Source of the DNA: Sedimentisphaerales bacterium
GTDB taxonomy: Bacteria > Planctomycetota > Phycisphaerae > Sedimentisphaerales > Anaerobacaceae
Direction of reading: 5' to 3'
Length of the DNA stretch: 64,000 nt
Assembly (NCBI GenBank): GCA_016935195.1
Contig: JAFGRL010000089.1
Span: 25,082 to 89,081, forward strand
Every line of letters starts with the position of its first letter. Positions within the stretch are counted from its first letter, which is position 1. Positions 6,856 through 15,992 of the stretch are shown here, in pieces. The notes under the pieces were generated by a model. It had not been told where the DNA came from. It searched no databases and worked only from the letters and a program-made list of their open reading frames with translations. Both the position numbers and the translations under genes were made by a program.

Positions 6856-8025
6856 TCAACTTGATTTAGCATGCTCGTATACACAATTTGTCATCTCTTT
6901 GACATTCTCAACCGGCGCAGCAGGGGGAATGCTGCAGGCTGTGCTCATGATGTATTGGCCACCTTTACTGCCAACAGCATACACCGCTTCTATGTCCCTG
7001 CGAGCTTCGGCAGCAGTTTTATTCAGGATTGTATTGACAGGGTCAACGTTGCCTTTGATAAACAGCCGATTCTTTAGTTGGCATTTGGCCTGGGCCAATT
7101 CAACCGTCCCCAACGGCGGTGGATCCAAAGTCTCTATACCGTCTATTTTTGTTTCTGCCATCAGGTCCAACCTGTCACCTATCGCCCCACAGGTATGGGT
7201 GTAAACAAAAGCCCCTTCAGCACGAACTGCCTCGGCAATCCTTCTCTCATAGGGTACTATCCACTGCTCGTACTGCTTTGGCGAAATGAAACCTGCCCCC
7301 GCATAAGGGGAGGATATCTTGATGGCGTCACAGCCCCTTCGCACCTGTGCTATTGCCCAGACAACGGACATTTTTGTAAAAGTCTCCATAAGCCTGTGAG
7401 TATTGTCAGGACAGACCATCAATGCCATCAACCCTTCCTCCATTCCCGCAATATTTAGCAGGTGGTCGAAAGGCGAGCGCACCTCTCCGTGAACAGAATA
7501 CTTTTCTCCGACAGCCTCTAAGATGATGTCTATACAGCGGTACCAGTGTTCCGGAATCTGGTCAATATCCAGATAAAAAGCCGTGCCCTTGTGCCGGCTC
7601 CAGCGAACGAAAGAATCAGGAGCCCAGGATAGCGGCTGGTCGGGGTTTATATTCTCGAGCTTTGGCAGATCAAATCCTTCGGCAAACCGATAGTGCGGGT
7701 CGTCATTTTTTGTGCACTCGATTCTTGAGCCGTCGGTAAGAAAAATAGTTGGAGGCTCCATATCCCGGTCGATGGAACTGACTATCTCAGTAAAAGACGG
7801 TTCGCGTCCGGGCTTGTGAATCAGCACACCGTCAAAATTGTAAAGCTCCCGCATCTTTAACAGGCCGTCAGCGTAGGCATCGTTGGAGAGAAAATAATCA
7901 ACAGAATCCAAACCGCTTTTTAGCAGCGTATGGCCTATCGCAAACTGACACATCACCGGTACCCTCTCGGGCATTGCCAGTGACATCGCCTCTTTCATCA
8001 ATTGCTTTGGAGACTTCGATGACAT
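6856..8025 (-). CDS. URO-D-fold protein with a zinc methyltransferase-type motif
   Basis: This 389-aa protein (from Met at 8025) has the uroporphyrinogen-decarboxylase/MtaA-type barrel fold, judged from PERVPVMCQFAIGH near the N-terminus and ISSPYAGAGFISPKQYEQW in the centre. It carries HTCG and, 84 residues after that Cys, a second Cys in STACSIPPAAP. This H-x-C...C layout is the zinc-thiolate motif of MtaA/CmuA-like methyltransferases and not the decarboxylase active site, so methyl transfer is more likely than haem synthesis. No corrinoid protein gene is adjacent. The frame extends upstream to 8112, with further candidate starts at 8064 and 8112, but none has a convincing ribosome-binding site. 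It is coupled to the GHMP kinase downstream. Confidence 0.8.
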   Translation of the reverse strand: MSSKSPKQLMKEAMSLAMPERVPVMCQFAIGHTLLKSGLDSVDYFLSNDAYADGLLKMRELYNFDGVLIHKPGREPSFTEIVSSIDRDMEPPTIFLTDGSRIECTKNDDPHYRFAEGFDLPKLENINPDQPLSWAPDSFVRWSRHKGTAFYLDIDQIPEHWYRCIDIILEAVGEKYSVHGEVRSPFDHLLNIAGMEEGLMALMVCPDNTHRLMETFTKMSVVWAIAQVRRGCDAIKISSPYAGAGFISPKQYEQWIVPYERRIAEAVRAEGAFVYTHTCGAIGDRLDLMAETKIDGIETLDPPPLGTVELAQAKCQLKNRLFIKGNVDPVNTILNKTAAEARRDIEAVYAVGSKGGQYIMSTACSIPPAAPVENVKEMTNCVYEHAKSS

Positions 8026-8278
8026 CACAAGGTTAAAAACCACAATACATTTATCGTAAAACATCCTCTCGACTGTTTTGCAGAATTGTAACAGATACAT
8101 ACTGCTGGTCAAATATCAACTTGCTTTAAATGTCGGTTTGCCATAGAGGCAAAAGTTGCAGCTGATTACTTCATTGTTTTGATTTCTGGAATTTCTGAAA
8201 ACAAACTTGACACCTGAGTGTTTTGCAAATAATACTATTGAGAACAATACCACATCAAAAATCTAAAAGGAGGCTGAA

Positions 8279-9481
8279 ATGAGATCAATGTTTGTAAAAT
8301 GTTTGTTTGCAATAATGCTTCTCACTGTCGCTGCCTACTCCATACAAGAAGAAAAAGGAGATTTCCCAAAGCCGTGCAGCCCTGAAAGCTGGGTAAAACA
8401 TGGTATTGCCCTTGAACCAACAGAAGCCTGGGAGGGGAACATTGTTTCCATCGGTTTCGCCTCGCCTCCGGAACCGTTAGGCGATGGCCGGTGGAGAATC
8501 TGGTACAGGGTAGTGAATCCAGAGTACACCATTGCAGTAGCTGAAGGTATTCCCGGCGGCAAAATGATAAAGCATAAAGCTGTCCTGACTGCAGGAGAGC
8601 CTGCTGATGCACCTTTAGCGATAGGGAACCTGCCTAAAGGCTGGATGCCGGCTCAGCCGGTGCATATTAAACTCAAGGATGGCCGGGACCGTTTGTATTT
8701 TTGGGTTCATTCGTCTAAGCACCATGTAGTTCGTTATCTTGCAGCAGATAGCAATGATGGTCGGCGTTACCGTGTGATTGACCCGCATCAGGCTTGTATC
8801 TATCACTTTCATGATCGTGCTGTAGAGTTTGTTGGCACTACCACTTCGGGTTTGAAGCTAAAAGCCAAGTCCAAATCCTACCTGCCTGCCAATGAACCGG
8901 CAGCAACGCCGGAATTAATTACAAACGATGCAACCACGGTCTATCAGCTGCCGGATGGTTCCTTTGAACTGTATACAGCGACAATGGTTTCTTTAGGGCC
9001 TGGCGATCCTCGCTGGGCAAATAATGACAACTGCCCGGGAATGATACGCGTGATTGACCGCCTGATTAGCAAAGATGGTCTGCATTGGTCGGGACGCCAG
9101 CGGGTTCTGGAGCCGGATGCAAATGACCCGATAGACCAGCAGTTTTACTATCTTAGTGTAACCCATACACCCAAAGGCAGGGTCGGTATGTTAGGCCACT
9201 ATAGATTATATGCTCAGACTATGGACTTGGAATGGTGCTTTTCAAAGGACGGTGTCAACTGGGTCAGGCCGTTCCGCAAGCCCTGGCTCGAACGAAGCCA
9301 GCCATACGAAAGTGTTGATTCATTTAGTATATACCCTTCGGGCTCGCTTGTCTTTGACAACGATAAATGGTGGCTGTTCTATACCGGCGGCAATAGAGCT
9401 CACAACGGAAAGTGCAGCTATGGCAAGCCGACAGGCGCGGTTATGCTGGCAACGACAGAATCGATTTGGAAAGAACCGTAA
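8279..9481 (+). CDS. Secreted beta-propeller, glycosidase-like protein
   Basis: This 400-aa exported protein has a signal peptide of about 20 residues (KCLFAIMLLTVAAYS). The mature part has repeated aromatic/Asp/Gly blocks such as GDGRWRIWYR, SKDGLHWSG, SKDGVNWVRP and DNDKWWLFYTGG. These are typical of five-bladed propellers of the GH32/43/68/130 type, in which SxDGxxW repeats mark blades. Catalytic acids cannot be assigned by eye, so enzyme activity is inferred. AGGAGG sits just ahead of the ATG. It is the first rightward gene of the divergent cluster, and its stop lies 25 bp before the next start. Confidence 0.65.
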   Translation: MRSMFVKCLFAIMLLTVAAYSIQEEKGDFPKPCSPESWVKHGIALEPTEAWEGNIVSIGFASPPEPLGDGRWRIWYRVVNPEYTIAVAEGIPGGKMIKHKAVLTAGEPADAPLAIGNLPKGWMPAQPVHIKLKDGRDRLYFWVHSSKHHVVRYLAADSNDGRRYRVIDPHQACIYHFHDRAVEFVGTTTSGLKLKAKSKSYLPANEPAATPELITNDATTVYQLPDGSFELYTATMVSLGPGDPRWANNDNCPGMIRVIDRLISKDGLHWSGRQRVLEPDANDPIDQQFYYLSVTHTPKGRVGMLGHYRLYAQTMDLEWCFSKDGVNWVRPFRKPWLERSQPYESVDSFSIYPSGSLVFDNDKWWLFYTGGNRAHNGKCSYGKPTGAVMLATTESIWKEP

Positions 9482-9506
9482 ATCAATTTTTAGGAAAGGG
9501 TGTATT

Positions 9507-11720
9507 ATGAACAGTTTTAAAAATAAACGCAGTTTTGCCTCAATAAGCCTGGCTTTTGTGATATTAGTTTGCCTTTCGATTTCACAATGTGCGTTGGCAG
9601 AAGCTTCGGATGATACGAAGCTGAGCATATTTATCAGTAATGGTGACAACCACTGGCTGGCACAACGGATGGCTGTTGACTCCAAAGAATCTATCGAAGC
9701 AGCTTTTGAGTTTATGAAAGACGTAGGTGTAAAGCGAGTGTACTGGCGGGGGATAGAAGAAATAGCCTGGATTGAGTATCAGAAAGAGCGCAGAGAAAGT
9801 GTTCAGTATTATCCATTCTGGCAGTGGATACGTCAGATTTATAAAACCATTGACCCTGATAAAATCGCTGTTGATGCTGCTCATAAGAACGGCATAGAAA
9901 TCTGGGGTGTCGCCAACATTATGGACTGGGGTGTCAGTGCTGATTTTGGCTGTGGTGATTTCTATCCGCATCAGGCAGAAGCGGTATTTCGCGTAGAGCA
10001 TCCCGAATGGGTGCCGGTTGATAAGTATGGTGTTCGCAAACAGGGCGGGCCAATTGAATTGGCTTATCCTGAGGCGAGGAAGATGCTGGTTGATATGCAC
10101 GTAAAATACGCCAAAGCCTCAGGCTATGACGGTATGACTACTCTTACTTATACAGAGCAATTCAGTATGCGAAATGAAGATGAGTTTGGCTTCAATGAAC
10201 CTATCGTTAAGGAGTACAGGCGCAGGTACGGTGTCGATATTTGCAAAGAACCTTTTCATAAATACTACTGGCATCGTTTGCGTGGCGAGTATTTGACGGA
10301 ATTTTTCAGGGATGTAAGGCAGAAGCTAAATAAAGCGGGCATAAAGCTCGGCGTATTTATTAATCCTTTTGATAAGCACTATACCCAGAAGTGGCCTCAC
10401 GGCGGAGAGTATCGGTTTAACACAGCAGGGCCGATTTTTATGGATATTGAAACGTGGATTGATGAAGGTATTTTTGACGAGTTCGAGGTTTGGGGTGCTT
10501 CCGGCAGGCAATTAGCAACGGTTGATGAATTGCTTTATATGACGGAAGGTACTCCGATTGAGGTGATTCCATTTACCTCTCAACCCCGCAGCCAAATATG
10601 GAGTTCGGCGCGTAAACGCGGCTTTCATATTATGCAGTCACAGGCAGAGGAGTATAGGATGCTTGATAACTGCCTGGACGATCAACCCTTGTCGGCTTTG
10701 AAGGGTCAGGAAAAGGTAATGCAGATGAAGGTCCTCTCCCAGATCATTTTAGGCAAAACCAGCGCAAAGTTTGAAGATGTTGCACCTCTTGCCAAGCACG
10801 ATAATCTGATAATGCGAAGATTGGCATTGGGAGCGCTTGCCAAGATTGGTGACGTCAATGCAGTACCTATTATAGAGGAAGCTCTGTTCGATTCGGAAAA
10901 CGGCGTCCGCTGTGCTGCGGCAATGGCCTTGAAAGAAGTTCACGGCCCGGACAGTGCTGCCAGGATATTCGAAGCGGTTGACAGATGTAAATACGGCATC
11001 CACCCGTTGGCAGAAGCTGCCCATCTCGGCCTTTCGACTATGGTACAGGCGAAAAAGGGGCTTATTATAAAGACGGTAAAGAGCCATCCTAATCCGACAG
11101 TACGCAAGGTCGCGATAAGACTTGCCGTCGGCAATGTTATTGATGATGTGGGAATATGGGCTTATGGAAACATTACCGACAAGGACATGATAGAGATGCT
11201 AAAGGACGCTGTTTTAAATGACTCATCGCCTGATGTTGGCAAGTATGCAGCATTCGGCCTTGGGTATGTAGAAAATGATTCTGAAGTTGTTGAGGTTTTA
11301 ATAAAGGCAACAGAAAAAGAAAATCCGATGGTCTCCGACACCGCAGCCAGGGCACTTGGTATGATAGCGGCCCGCAATGAAGAATCAATAAATCCGCTTA
11401 GGCCGAAGATGTTGGCTGCTTTGGAAAAACTCTTTGCTAAACTCGGCGATGGCTGCAAGCGGGCCGATGCCGAGTGGGGTTACCGGCCTGTTGGAAATGC
11501 CCTGGTTGCAATGGGTGAAGAAGGCCAAGCAATTCTTAAAAAGTTTATGAATCAAAAGGAAGACTTCAAACTTGCTGAACAGGCCTGGAAGAGCCTCTAT
11601 ATCCGTCAAAGACCACATCCATTCTGGCCGGTTACCGAAGAAGAAAACGCCGAAGCGTTTAAGAAACGTCCCGAATGGGTCAGGAAGGTTCACGAGCAAA
11701 GGCAGTTCAAGTTGGACTAA
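9507..11720 (+). CDS. Exported barrel-like protein with C-terminal HEAT repeats (copy 1)
   Basis: This 737-aa protein is predicted to have a signal peptide ending near QCALAEA (residue about 32). Residues about 40-400 look like a (beta/alpha)8 glycoside-hydrolase-like domain, with VKRVYWRGIEE, the HPEWVPVDKYGV block, YDGMTTLTYTEQF and GIKLGVFINPF. Residues about 420-690 are alpha-helical HEAT repeats, for example MRRLALGALAKIGDVNAVPIIEEAL and VSDTAARALGMIA. Catalytic residues are not assigned. The ATG at 9507 follows AGGAAAGGG; an upstream extension of the frame overlaps the preceding gene and is rejected. A close paralogue follows directly downstream. Confidence 0.75.
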   Translation: MNSFKNKRSFASISLAFVILVCLSISQCALAEASDDTKLSIFISNGDNHWLAQRMAVDSKESIEAAFEFMKDVGVKRVYWRGIEEIAWIEYQKERRESVQYYPFWQWIRQIYKTIDPDKIAVDAAHKNGIEIWGVANIMDWGVSADFGCGDFYPHQAEAVFRVEHPEWVPVDKYGVRKQGGPIELAYPEARKMLVDMHVKYAKASGYDGMTTLTYTEQFSMRNEDEFGFNEPIVKEYRRRYGVDICKEPFHKYYWHRLRGEYLTEFFRDVRQKLNKAGIKLGVFINPFDKHYTQKWPHGGEYRFNTAGPIFMDIETWIDEGIFDEFEVWGASGRQLATVDELLYMTEGTPIEVIPFTSQPRSQIWSSARKRGFHIMQSQAEEYRMLDNCLDDQPLSALKGQEKVMQMKVLSQIILGKTSAKFEDVAPLAKHDNLIMRRLALGALAKIGDVNAVPIIEEALFDSENGVRCAAAMALKEVHGPDSAARIFEAVDRCKYGIHPLAEAAHLGLSTMVQAKKGLIIKTVKSHPNPTVRKVAIRLAVGNVIDDVGIWAYGNITDKDMIEMLKDAVLNDSSPDVGKYAAFGLGYVENDSEVVEVLIKATEKENPMVSDTAARALGMIAARNEESINPLRPKMLAALEKLFAKLGDGCKRADAEWGYRPVGNALVAMGEEGQAILKKFMNQKEDFKLAEQAWKSLYIRQRPHPFWPVTEEENAEAFKKRPEWVRKVHEQRQFKLD

Positions 11721-11771
11721 GCGCTGTAATTGTAAGTAACAACAGATGTCTTAGTTGAAGGGCTAAGAGGT

Positions 11772-14006
11772 ATGGAAAATCAAAAGGAATCAAAAGTAGT
11801 ATCAGTTTACAAAATACGATGTATACGGTTTCTGATTATTCTTCTTGCGGTGTTATGTTTATTGCCGGGGCGGGGCAATACATCAAACTCTAAAAAGAAG
11901 AGTAATTTGTCAAAACCCATTATCGATTGTTATATCAGTACCGGTGACCACAATTGGATGGGACAATCGCTTCCGATTGATTCGGCGGCATCTATCGAAG
12001 CTTCATTTGATATGCTCAAGGCATTAGGGATCCAGCGGATATATTGGCGGGGTCTGCAGGAAGCAACCTGGCTGGAAGGTATGCATGAGCGTCGGGAGAA
12101 TCCATACTACTATAGCTTTTGGCAGTGGGACCGGCAGTTATATAAACAGATTGACCAAGATAAACTGGCGGTAGAAGCTGCTCACAAACGTGGAATGGAG
12201 ATATGGGGTGTAGGGTCATTGGCTGATTTTGGCGGTCAGGCTGACTCGCCGGGTTTTAATGATTACCCATTTAATTCTGAAGATAAACTTCGACTGGAGC
12301 ATCCTGAATGGGTTCCCGTTGACAAATATGGCGTTATAAAACAAAACGGCCCCGTTGAGTTTGCCTACCCAGAAGCAAGAAAGGCTGTCATTGACCTCAA
12401 TGTAAAGCACATCAAATATGCCAGCTACGATGGAGTAACATTTCTCACGTATAACGAGAATTTCAGCACTCGTTTTCAGGATGAGTTTGGTTACAATGAG
12501 CCTATAGTCCGGGAATTTAAAAAACGCTATGGCATTGACATCCGTTTTGAACCATTCAACCGAGGTGCAAGCCGATTTGACTGGTACCGCCTTAGAGGTG
12601 AGTATGTAACAAAATTTCTTACAGAATTGAAAACTCAGCTCAATCCTCTTGGTATCAAAGTTGGTGTATTCATCAGCTCTTTTGAGCCTCATTATTCCCA
12701 GCCATGGAATGTGTCGGACATAATGCTTACGTGGGGTCACATGTATATGGACCTTGAAACCTGGGTGCAGAAAGGTATTGTCGATGAGCTTGAGGCTTAT
12801 GGTTATTGCAGTGCAACCGGCCAATTAAAAACTGTAGAAGACCTGCTCTGGATGAGTCGCCAAACAAAAACAAACGTTTCACTCCTTACATCCTCGCCGC
12901 ATGCACCACTATGGAAAGAAGTTCAGCGTAACACACGAACCATTTTCTCGGTAGCAGGAGATGAGATGTGGATAGACTATTTTAATATTCCCAATCAGCC
13001 GGTATCAGCTCTCAAGGATAACAATGTTCTAATGCAGATGAAGGTTCTGTCTCAGATTATCTATGGCAAGACCAAAGTTGCAGTTGAGGACATCGCGCCA
13101 TTGGCTAAACACAACAATATCATTATGCGTCGATTGGCCTTAAATGCGCTGGGCAAGACAAAAGACTCAAATGCTGTGCCGATTATTGAGCGTGGTCTTG
13201 AAGATCCTGAAAATGCTGTGCGGTATATTGCCGCAGCGGCACTTAAGGATGTAAGTGGCCCTCAAAGTGCTGCAAAACTTCTGGCAGCAGTAGATAAGTA
13301 TGCTACTCACCCGTTATGTGAGATTGCAGTTCAGACTCTGCCAAGTTTCCGCCCATTCCCTCAAACTGAATTGGTTGAGACAGTCAAGACCAGCACCAAT
13401 CCTTGGGTTCGAACTGTTGCCATGCGGGCTTTGGCAGCTATGGCCAATGCCGATTTGATTGAAACATTTTCTACCGGTCTGAAAGATTCCGAACGATATG
13501 TTAGATATGCAGCGGCAATGGGATTAGGTAATATTAGAAAGAGTCCTGAAGCAGTTAAAGTGCTTCTTGAAGCTACCACGCATGATGACCCGGTGGTATC
13601 TGACAGAGCCGCAGTGTCACTTGGTGAGATTGCATCGAGGAACCAAAAGGAAATTGTCCGTAAGGACTCCACAGGAGAATCACTTAGGCCGCAGATGATT
13701 GCTGCCCTGGAGACATTATTCGGCAAGCTCGGAGATGGCTGCAAAAGAGTTGATGCTGAATGGGGCTATCGTTCGGTCGGCAATGCACTTCTGGCTATGG
13801 GCAAAGATGGTGAAGCTGTGCTGCAGAAATTTATGAATCAGACCGGCGACCGCCGGCTGGCAGAAGACGCCTGGAAAGTCCTGTATATCCGCCAGAACCA
13901 AGATACTTTTTCAGAAGTTAGCGAAAAGGAAAATGACGAGGCCTTCAGCAAGCGCCCTGACTGGCTAAAAAAATTCCATTCAGAAAGACAGTTCAAGCTG
14001 AATTGA
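11772..14006 (+). CDS. Exported barrel-like protein with C-terminal HEAT repeats (copy 2)
   Basis: This 744-aa paralogue of the preceding gene has the same layout: an N-terminal hydrophobic leader (RFLIILLAVLCLLPG, residues about 19-33), a barrel-like domain with the shared HPEWVPVDKYGV and MKVLSQII blocks, and C-terminal HEAT repeats (MRRLALNALGKTKDSNAVPIIE, VSDRAAVSLGEIA). Both copies end in almost the same sequence, ERQFKLN here and EQRQFKLD in copy 1. The tandem pair looks like a local duplication followed by divergence. AAGAGG precedes the ATG. The substrate is unknown. A structural or binding role of the barrel is a possible alternative to hydrolysis. Confidence 0.75.
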   Translation: MENQKESKVVSVYKIRCIRFLIILLAVLCLLPGRGNTSNSKKKSNLSKPIIDCYISTGDHNWMGQSLPIDSAASIEASFDMLKALGIQRIYWRGLQEATWLEGMHERRENPYYYSFWQWDRQLYKQIDQDKLAVEAAHKRGMEIWGVGSLADFGGQADSPGFNDYPFNSEDKLRLEHPEWVPVDKYGVIKQNGPVEFAYPEARKAVIDLNVKHIKYASYDGVTFLTYNENFSTRFQDEFGYNEPIVREFKKRYGIDIRFEPFNRGASRFDWYRLRGEYVTKFLTELKTQLNPLGIKVGVFISSFEPHYSQPWNVSDIMLTWGHMYMDLETWVQKGIVDELEAYGYCSATGQLKTVEDLLWMSRQTKTNVSLLTSSPHAPLWKEVQRNTRTIFSVAGDEMWIDYFNIPNQPVSALKDNNVLMQMKVLSQIIYGKTKVAVEDIAPLAKHNNIIMRRLALNALGKTKDSNAVPIIERGLEDPENAVRYIAAAALKDVSGPQSAAKLLAAVDKYATHPLCEIAVQTLPSFRPFPQTELVETVKTSTNPWVRTVAMRALAAMANADLIETFSTGLKDSERYVRYAAAMGLGNIRKSPEAVKVLLEATTHDDPVVSDRAAVSLGEIASRNQKEIVRKDSTGESLRPQMIAALETLFGKLGDGCKRVDAEWGYRSVGNALLAMGKDGEAVLQKFMNQTGDRRLAEDAWKVLYIRQNQDTFSEVSEKENDEAFSKRPDWLKKFHSERQFKLN

Positions 14007-14043
14007 TAGCCGGCAACTTAACTTACAAAAAGGGCTATTGAGT

Positions 14044-15189
14044 ATGCACAAAACAAGCGGCATCTTCGGCAATGTGGAGCTTACGCCTGCCTGGTTTCAA
14101 GCGACTTATGGTTTGCAGGAGCCGAACCCATTTGAAACTGATATTGATGAGCTGGTTGAGCACACAATAAAAAAAAACAAACTGCTTTACGAGCGATTTC
14201 CTGAGCTGCCTTTAGGAGAACGTGAACCACAACCTTCTTGTCCTATCCTTCTCTATGACCGTAGAATCGTAATAGCAGCGGCGTATGGCGAATCTGCATT
14301 TGTCTGGAACGCCCAGACCGCAAGTTTTTGGGTAGATAAGAATTTTGGCCCTTGGAAAGGCTTTAACGACGTCTCAAGTGTTCTCAAAGTTGAAGTTCCC
14401 GACTGGGAAAATGTCGGTCTGGTTCAGGAAATGTTGGCAAAATGGGAGCAGGTCCGAGAAAAGACTGACGATTCGATTTATGATAACGCAATAGAATGGC
14501 TTGATTTTGATTGGCAAAATCCCTATACGGGGCGTAAATACCGTTTCAGTGATGATGCAAGTTTTATTGATTTGGGGCTGTTTTTGTGCGGCAGTACCGA
14601 GTTCTTTACAATTTTAGCCGCGGGCCCACAACTGGCTCAGGCAATGCTTGAAAAGTGTTTTGAGCTTAGTACGAGCTACAGCAGTTTTTTGAGAGGTGTC
14701 TTTAATCGACAAAAGGTAACGGCATTTTCAAGCCTTGGCGGTGATAATTCCTGCAATCTTTCTGGACAGATGTACAGACAATATGCTATGGCATATGATG
14801 CAATGCGGGTAAAAAGGTACGGCAATCTGCCTTGTAATTTACATTCCTGTGGTCCTTCTTCGCATCTTTACGAAGTCTGGTCGACATATCCCAATAGAGA
14901 TAATATTGTGTTAATGCAGACCCGCGGAATCCCTGGTCAACTGCATAAGCTCAAAAAAGCTCTGCCCAATACCTTTCTGCAGATAACCATCCATCAGCCC
15001 CAGTTTGATTTTGAAAATGAGAGTCCCGAGAACATACAGAAGATTGTGGAGCATTATGCCAAAGAGGCCGGTTATCAAAACCTTGAGCTTGTAGTAGTGG
15101 TCAACCAGGCTACTGAGAAGGTTGATCGAAATATCCGGTCCTTTTATGAAGTTATAGGACAGATAAACTCTCAACTGTTACAGAGCTGA
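14044..15189 (+). CDS. URO-D-fold protein, second copy in the cluster
   Basis: This 381-aa cytosolic protein is related to the URO-D/MtaA superfamily. It has SDDASFIDLGLFLCGSTEFFTIL in the centre and a CNLHSCGPSSHLYEVW block that supplies the H-x-C half of the zinc motif. The second Cys expected near VVVVNQATEKVD appears to be missing, unlike in the divergent URO-D-fold gene at 6856-8025, so zinc-dependent methyl transfer is doubtful. It ends the rightward gene run, 37 bp after copy 2 of the barrel-HEAT genes. The ATG at 14044 follows AAAAAGGG; a TTG lies two codons upstream. Confidence 0.7.
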   Translation: MHKTSGIFGNVELTPAWFQATYGLQEPNPFETDIDELVEHTIKKNKLLYERFPELPLGEREPQPSCPILLYDRRIVIAAAYGESAFVWNAQTASFWVDKNFGPWKGFNDVSSVLKVEVPDWENVGLVQEMLAKWEQVREKTDDSIYDNAIEWLDFDWQNPYTGRKYRFSDDASFIDLGLFLCGSTEFFTILAAGPQLAQAMLEKCFELSTSYSSFLRGVFNRQKVTAFSSLGGDNSCNLSGQMYRQYAMAYDAMRVKRYGNLPCNLHSCGPSSHLYEVWSTYPNRDNIVLMQTRGIPGQLHKLKKALPNTFLQITIHQPQFDFENESPENIQKIVEHYAKEAGYQNLELVVVVNQATEKVDRNIRSFYEVIGQINSQLLQS

Positions 15190-15322
15190 AACTTTCCCTG
15201 TATATTTTCCCAAGTTTTTTAATGCTGCTGCCACTGTGCATCTTATCATGCTAAGTATTGTACGCAATTCATTGTCCACCTTATAAAGGCCAAGTAGTAT
15301 AAATAAAAAATATATTTTTCCC

Positions 15323-15350
15323 TTGCTATATGTGCAAATGACCATATAAT
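15323..15350 (+). promoter_or_regulatory. lexA promoter with candidate LexA operator
   Basis: TTGCTA (15323-15328) and TATAAT (15345-15350) are 16 nt apart. A perfect inverted repeat TATATG-N10-CATATA (15327-15348) lies between and across these boxes, exactly where a repressor would block RNA polymerase. The dyad differs from the E. coli (CTGT-N8-ACAG) and Bacillus boxes, so it would be a lineage-specific LexA site. Confidence 0.6.
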
Positions 15351-15377
15351 GGTTTATAGCTATTTATGAGGTGAAAA

Positions 15378-15992
15378 ATGCAGCCTCTTACGGAAAAACA
15401 GCAGAAGGTATTCAAATTTACTAAAAACAGGCTTCTAAACAACAATCCGCCCAGCCAGAGGGAAATCGCAGAACATTTTGGCTTAGCTCAGAACTCAATC
15501 TATCAGATTATCTGTTATTTGCGGGGGAAAGGATATTTGTCAGATGTAGCCGGTCATCGAGGGCTTCGGCTGTCCAAAGAATATATCAGAAACACTCGAC
15601 ACGCCGACGGTGTTCCTATTGCAGGACAAGTGGCCGCAGGTGAGCCCATTTTGGCTGAGGAGAACATAGAGTGTTATGTAAATGTAAAGAAATTGCTTGG
15701 CTTGGAAGATGACGTATTTTTTCTGAGGGTTTCCGGCGACAGTATGGTTGATGAAGGGATTATGGATGGCGACCTGGTTAGTGTCAAGCCTGAGACGAAC
15801 ATTTATAACGGCCAAATTGCAGTGGTTTTGCTCGATGATGAAGCAACAGTCAAGCGAGTATATATTCAAAAGAACCGAATCGCCCTGAAGCCTTCCAACA
15901 AGGCAGCGGGCTACCAGACCAAATATGTAAAACGTACTGACAAGGATATTCGTATAATAGGTAAGGTTACTGGCTGCCTGAGGGCAATATAA
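15378..15992 (+). CDS. lexA: SOS repressor LexA
   Basis: This 204-aa repressor controls the DNA-damage response and cleaves itself when RecA filaments form. The N-terminal winged helix-turn-helix spans about residues 1-70, with PSQREIAEHFGLAQNSIYQI. The C-terminal S24 peptidase domain shows the cleavage bond Ala87-Gly88 in VAAGEP, the catalytic Ser122 in SGDSM and the general base Lys159 in EATVKR. GAGG lies before the ATG. The promoter upstream contains an inverted repeat suited to autoregulation. It is followed without a gap by a DUF72 gene and then umuD and umuC, forming an SOS cassette. Confidence 0.95.
   Translation: MQPLTEKQQKVFKFTKNRLLNNNPPSQREIAEHFGLAQNSIYQIICYLRGKGYLSDVAGHRGLRLSKEYIRNTRHADGVPIAGQVAAGEPILAEENIECYVNVKKLLGLEDDVFFLRVSGDSMVDEGIMDGDLVSVKPETNIYNGQIAVVLLDDEATVKRVYIQKNRIALKPSNKAAGYQTKYVKRTDKDIRIIGKVTGCLRAI

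Noticed and set aside
9210..9506. Upstream extension of the first barrel-HEAT gene into the propeller gene
   Set aside because: It overlaps the preceding gene in another frame and lacks a signal peptide at its start. The ATG at 9507 has a ribosome-binding site and a signal peptide.
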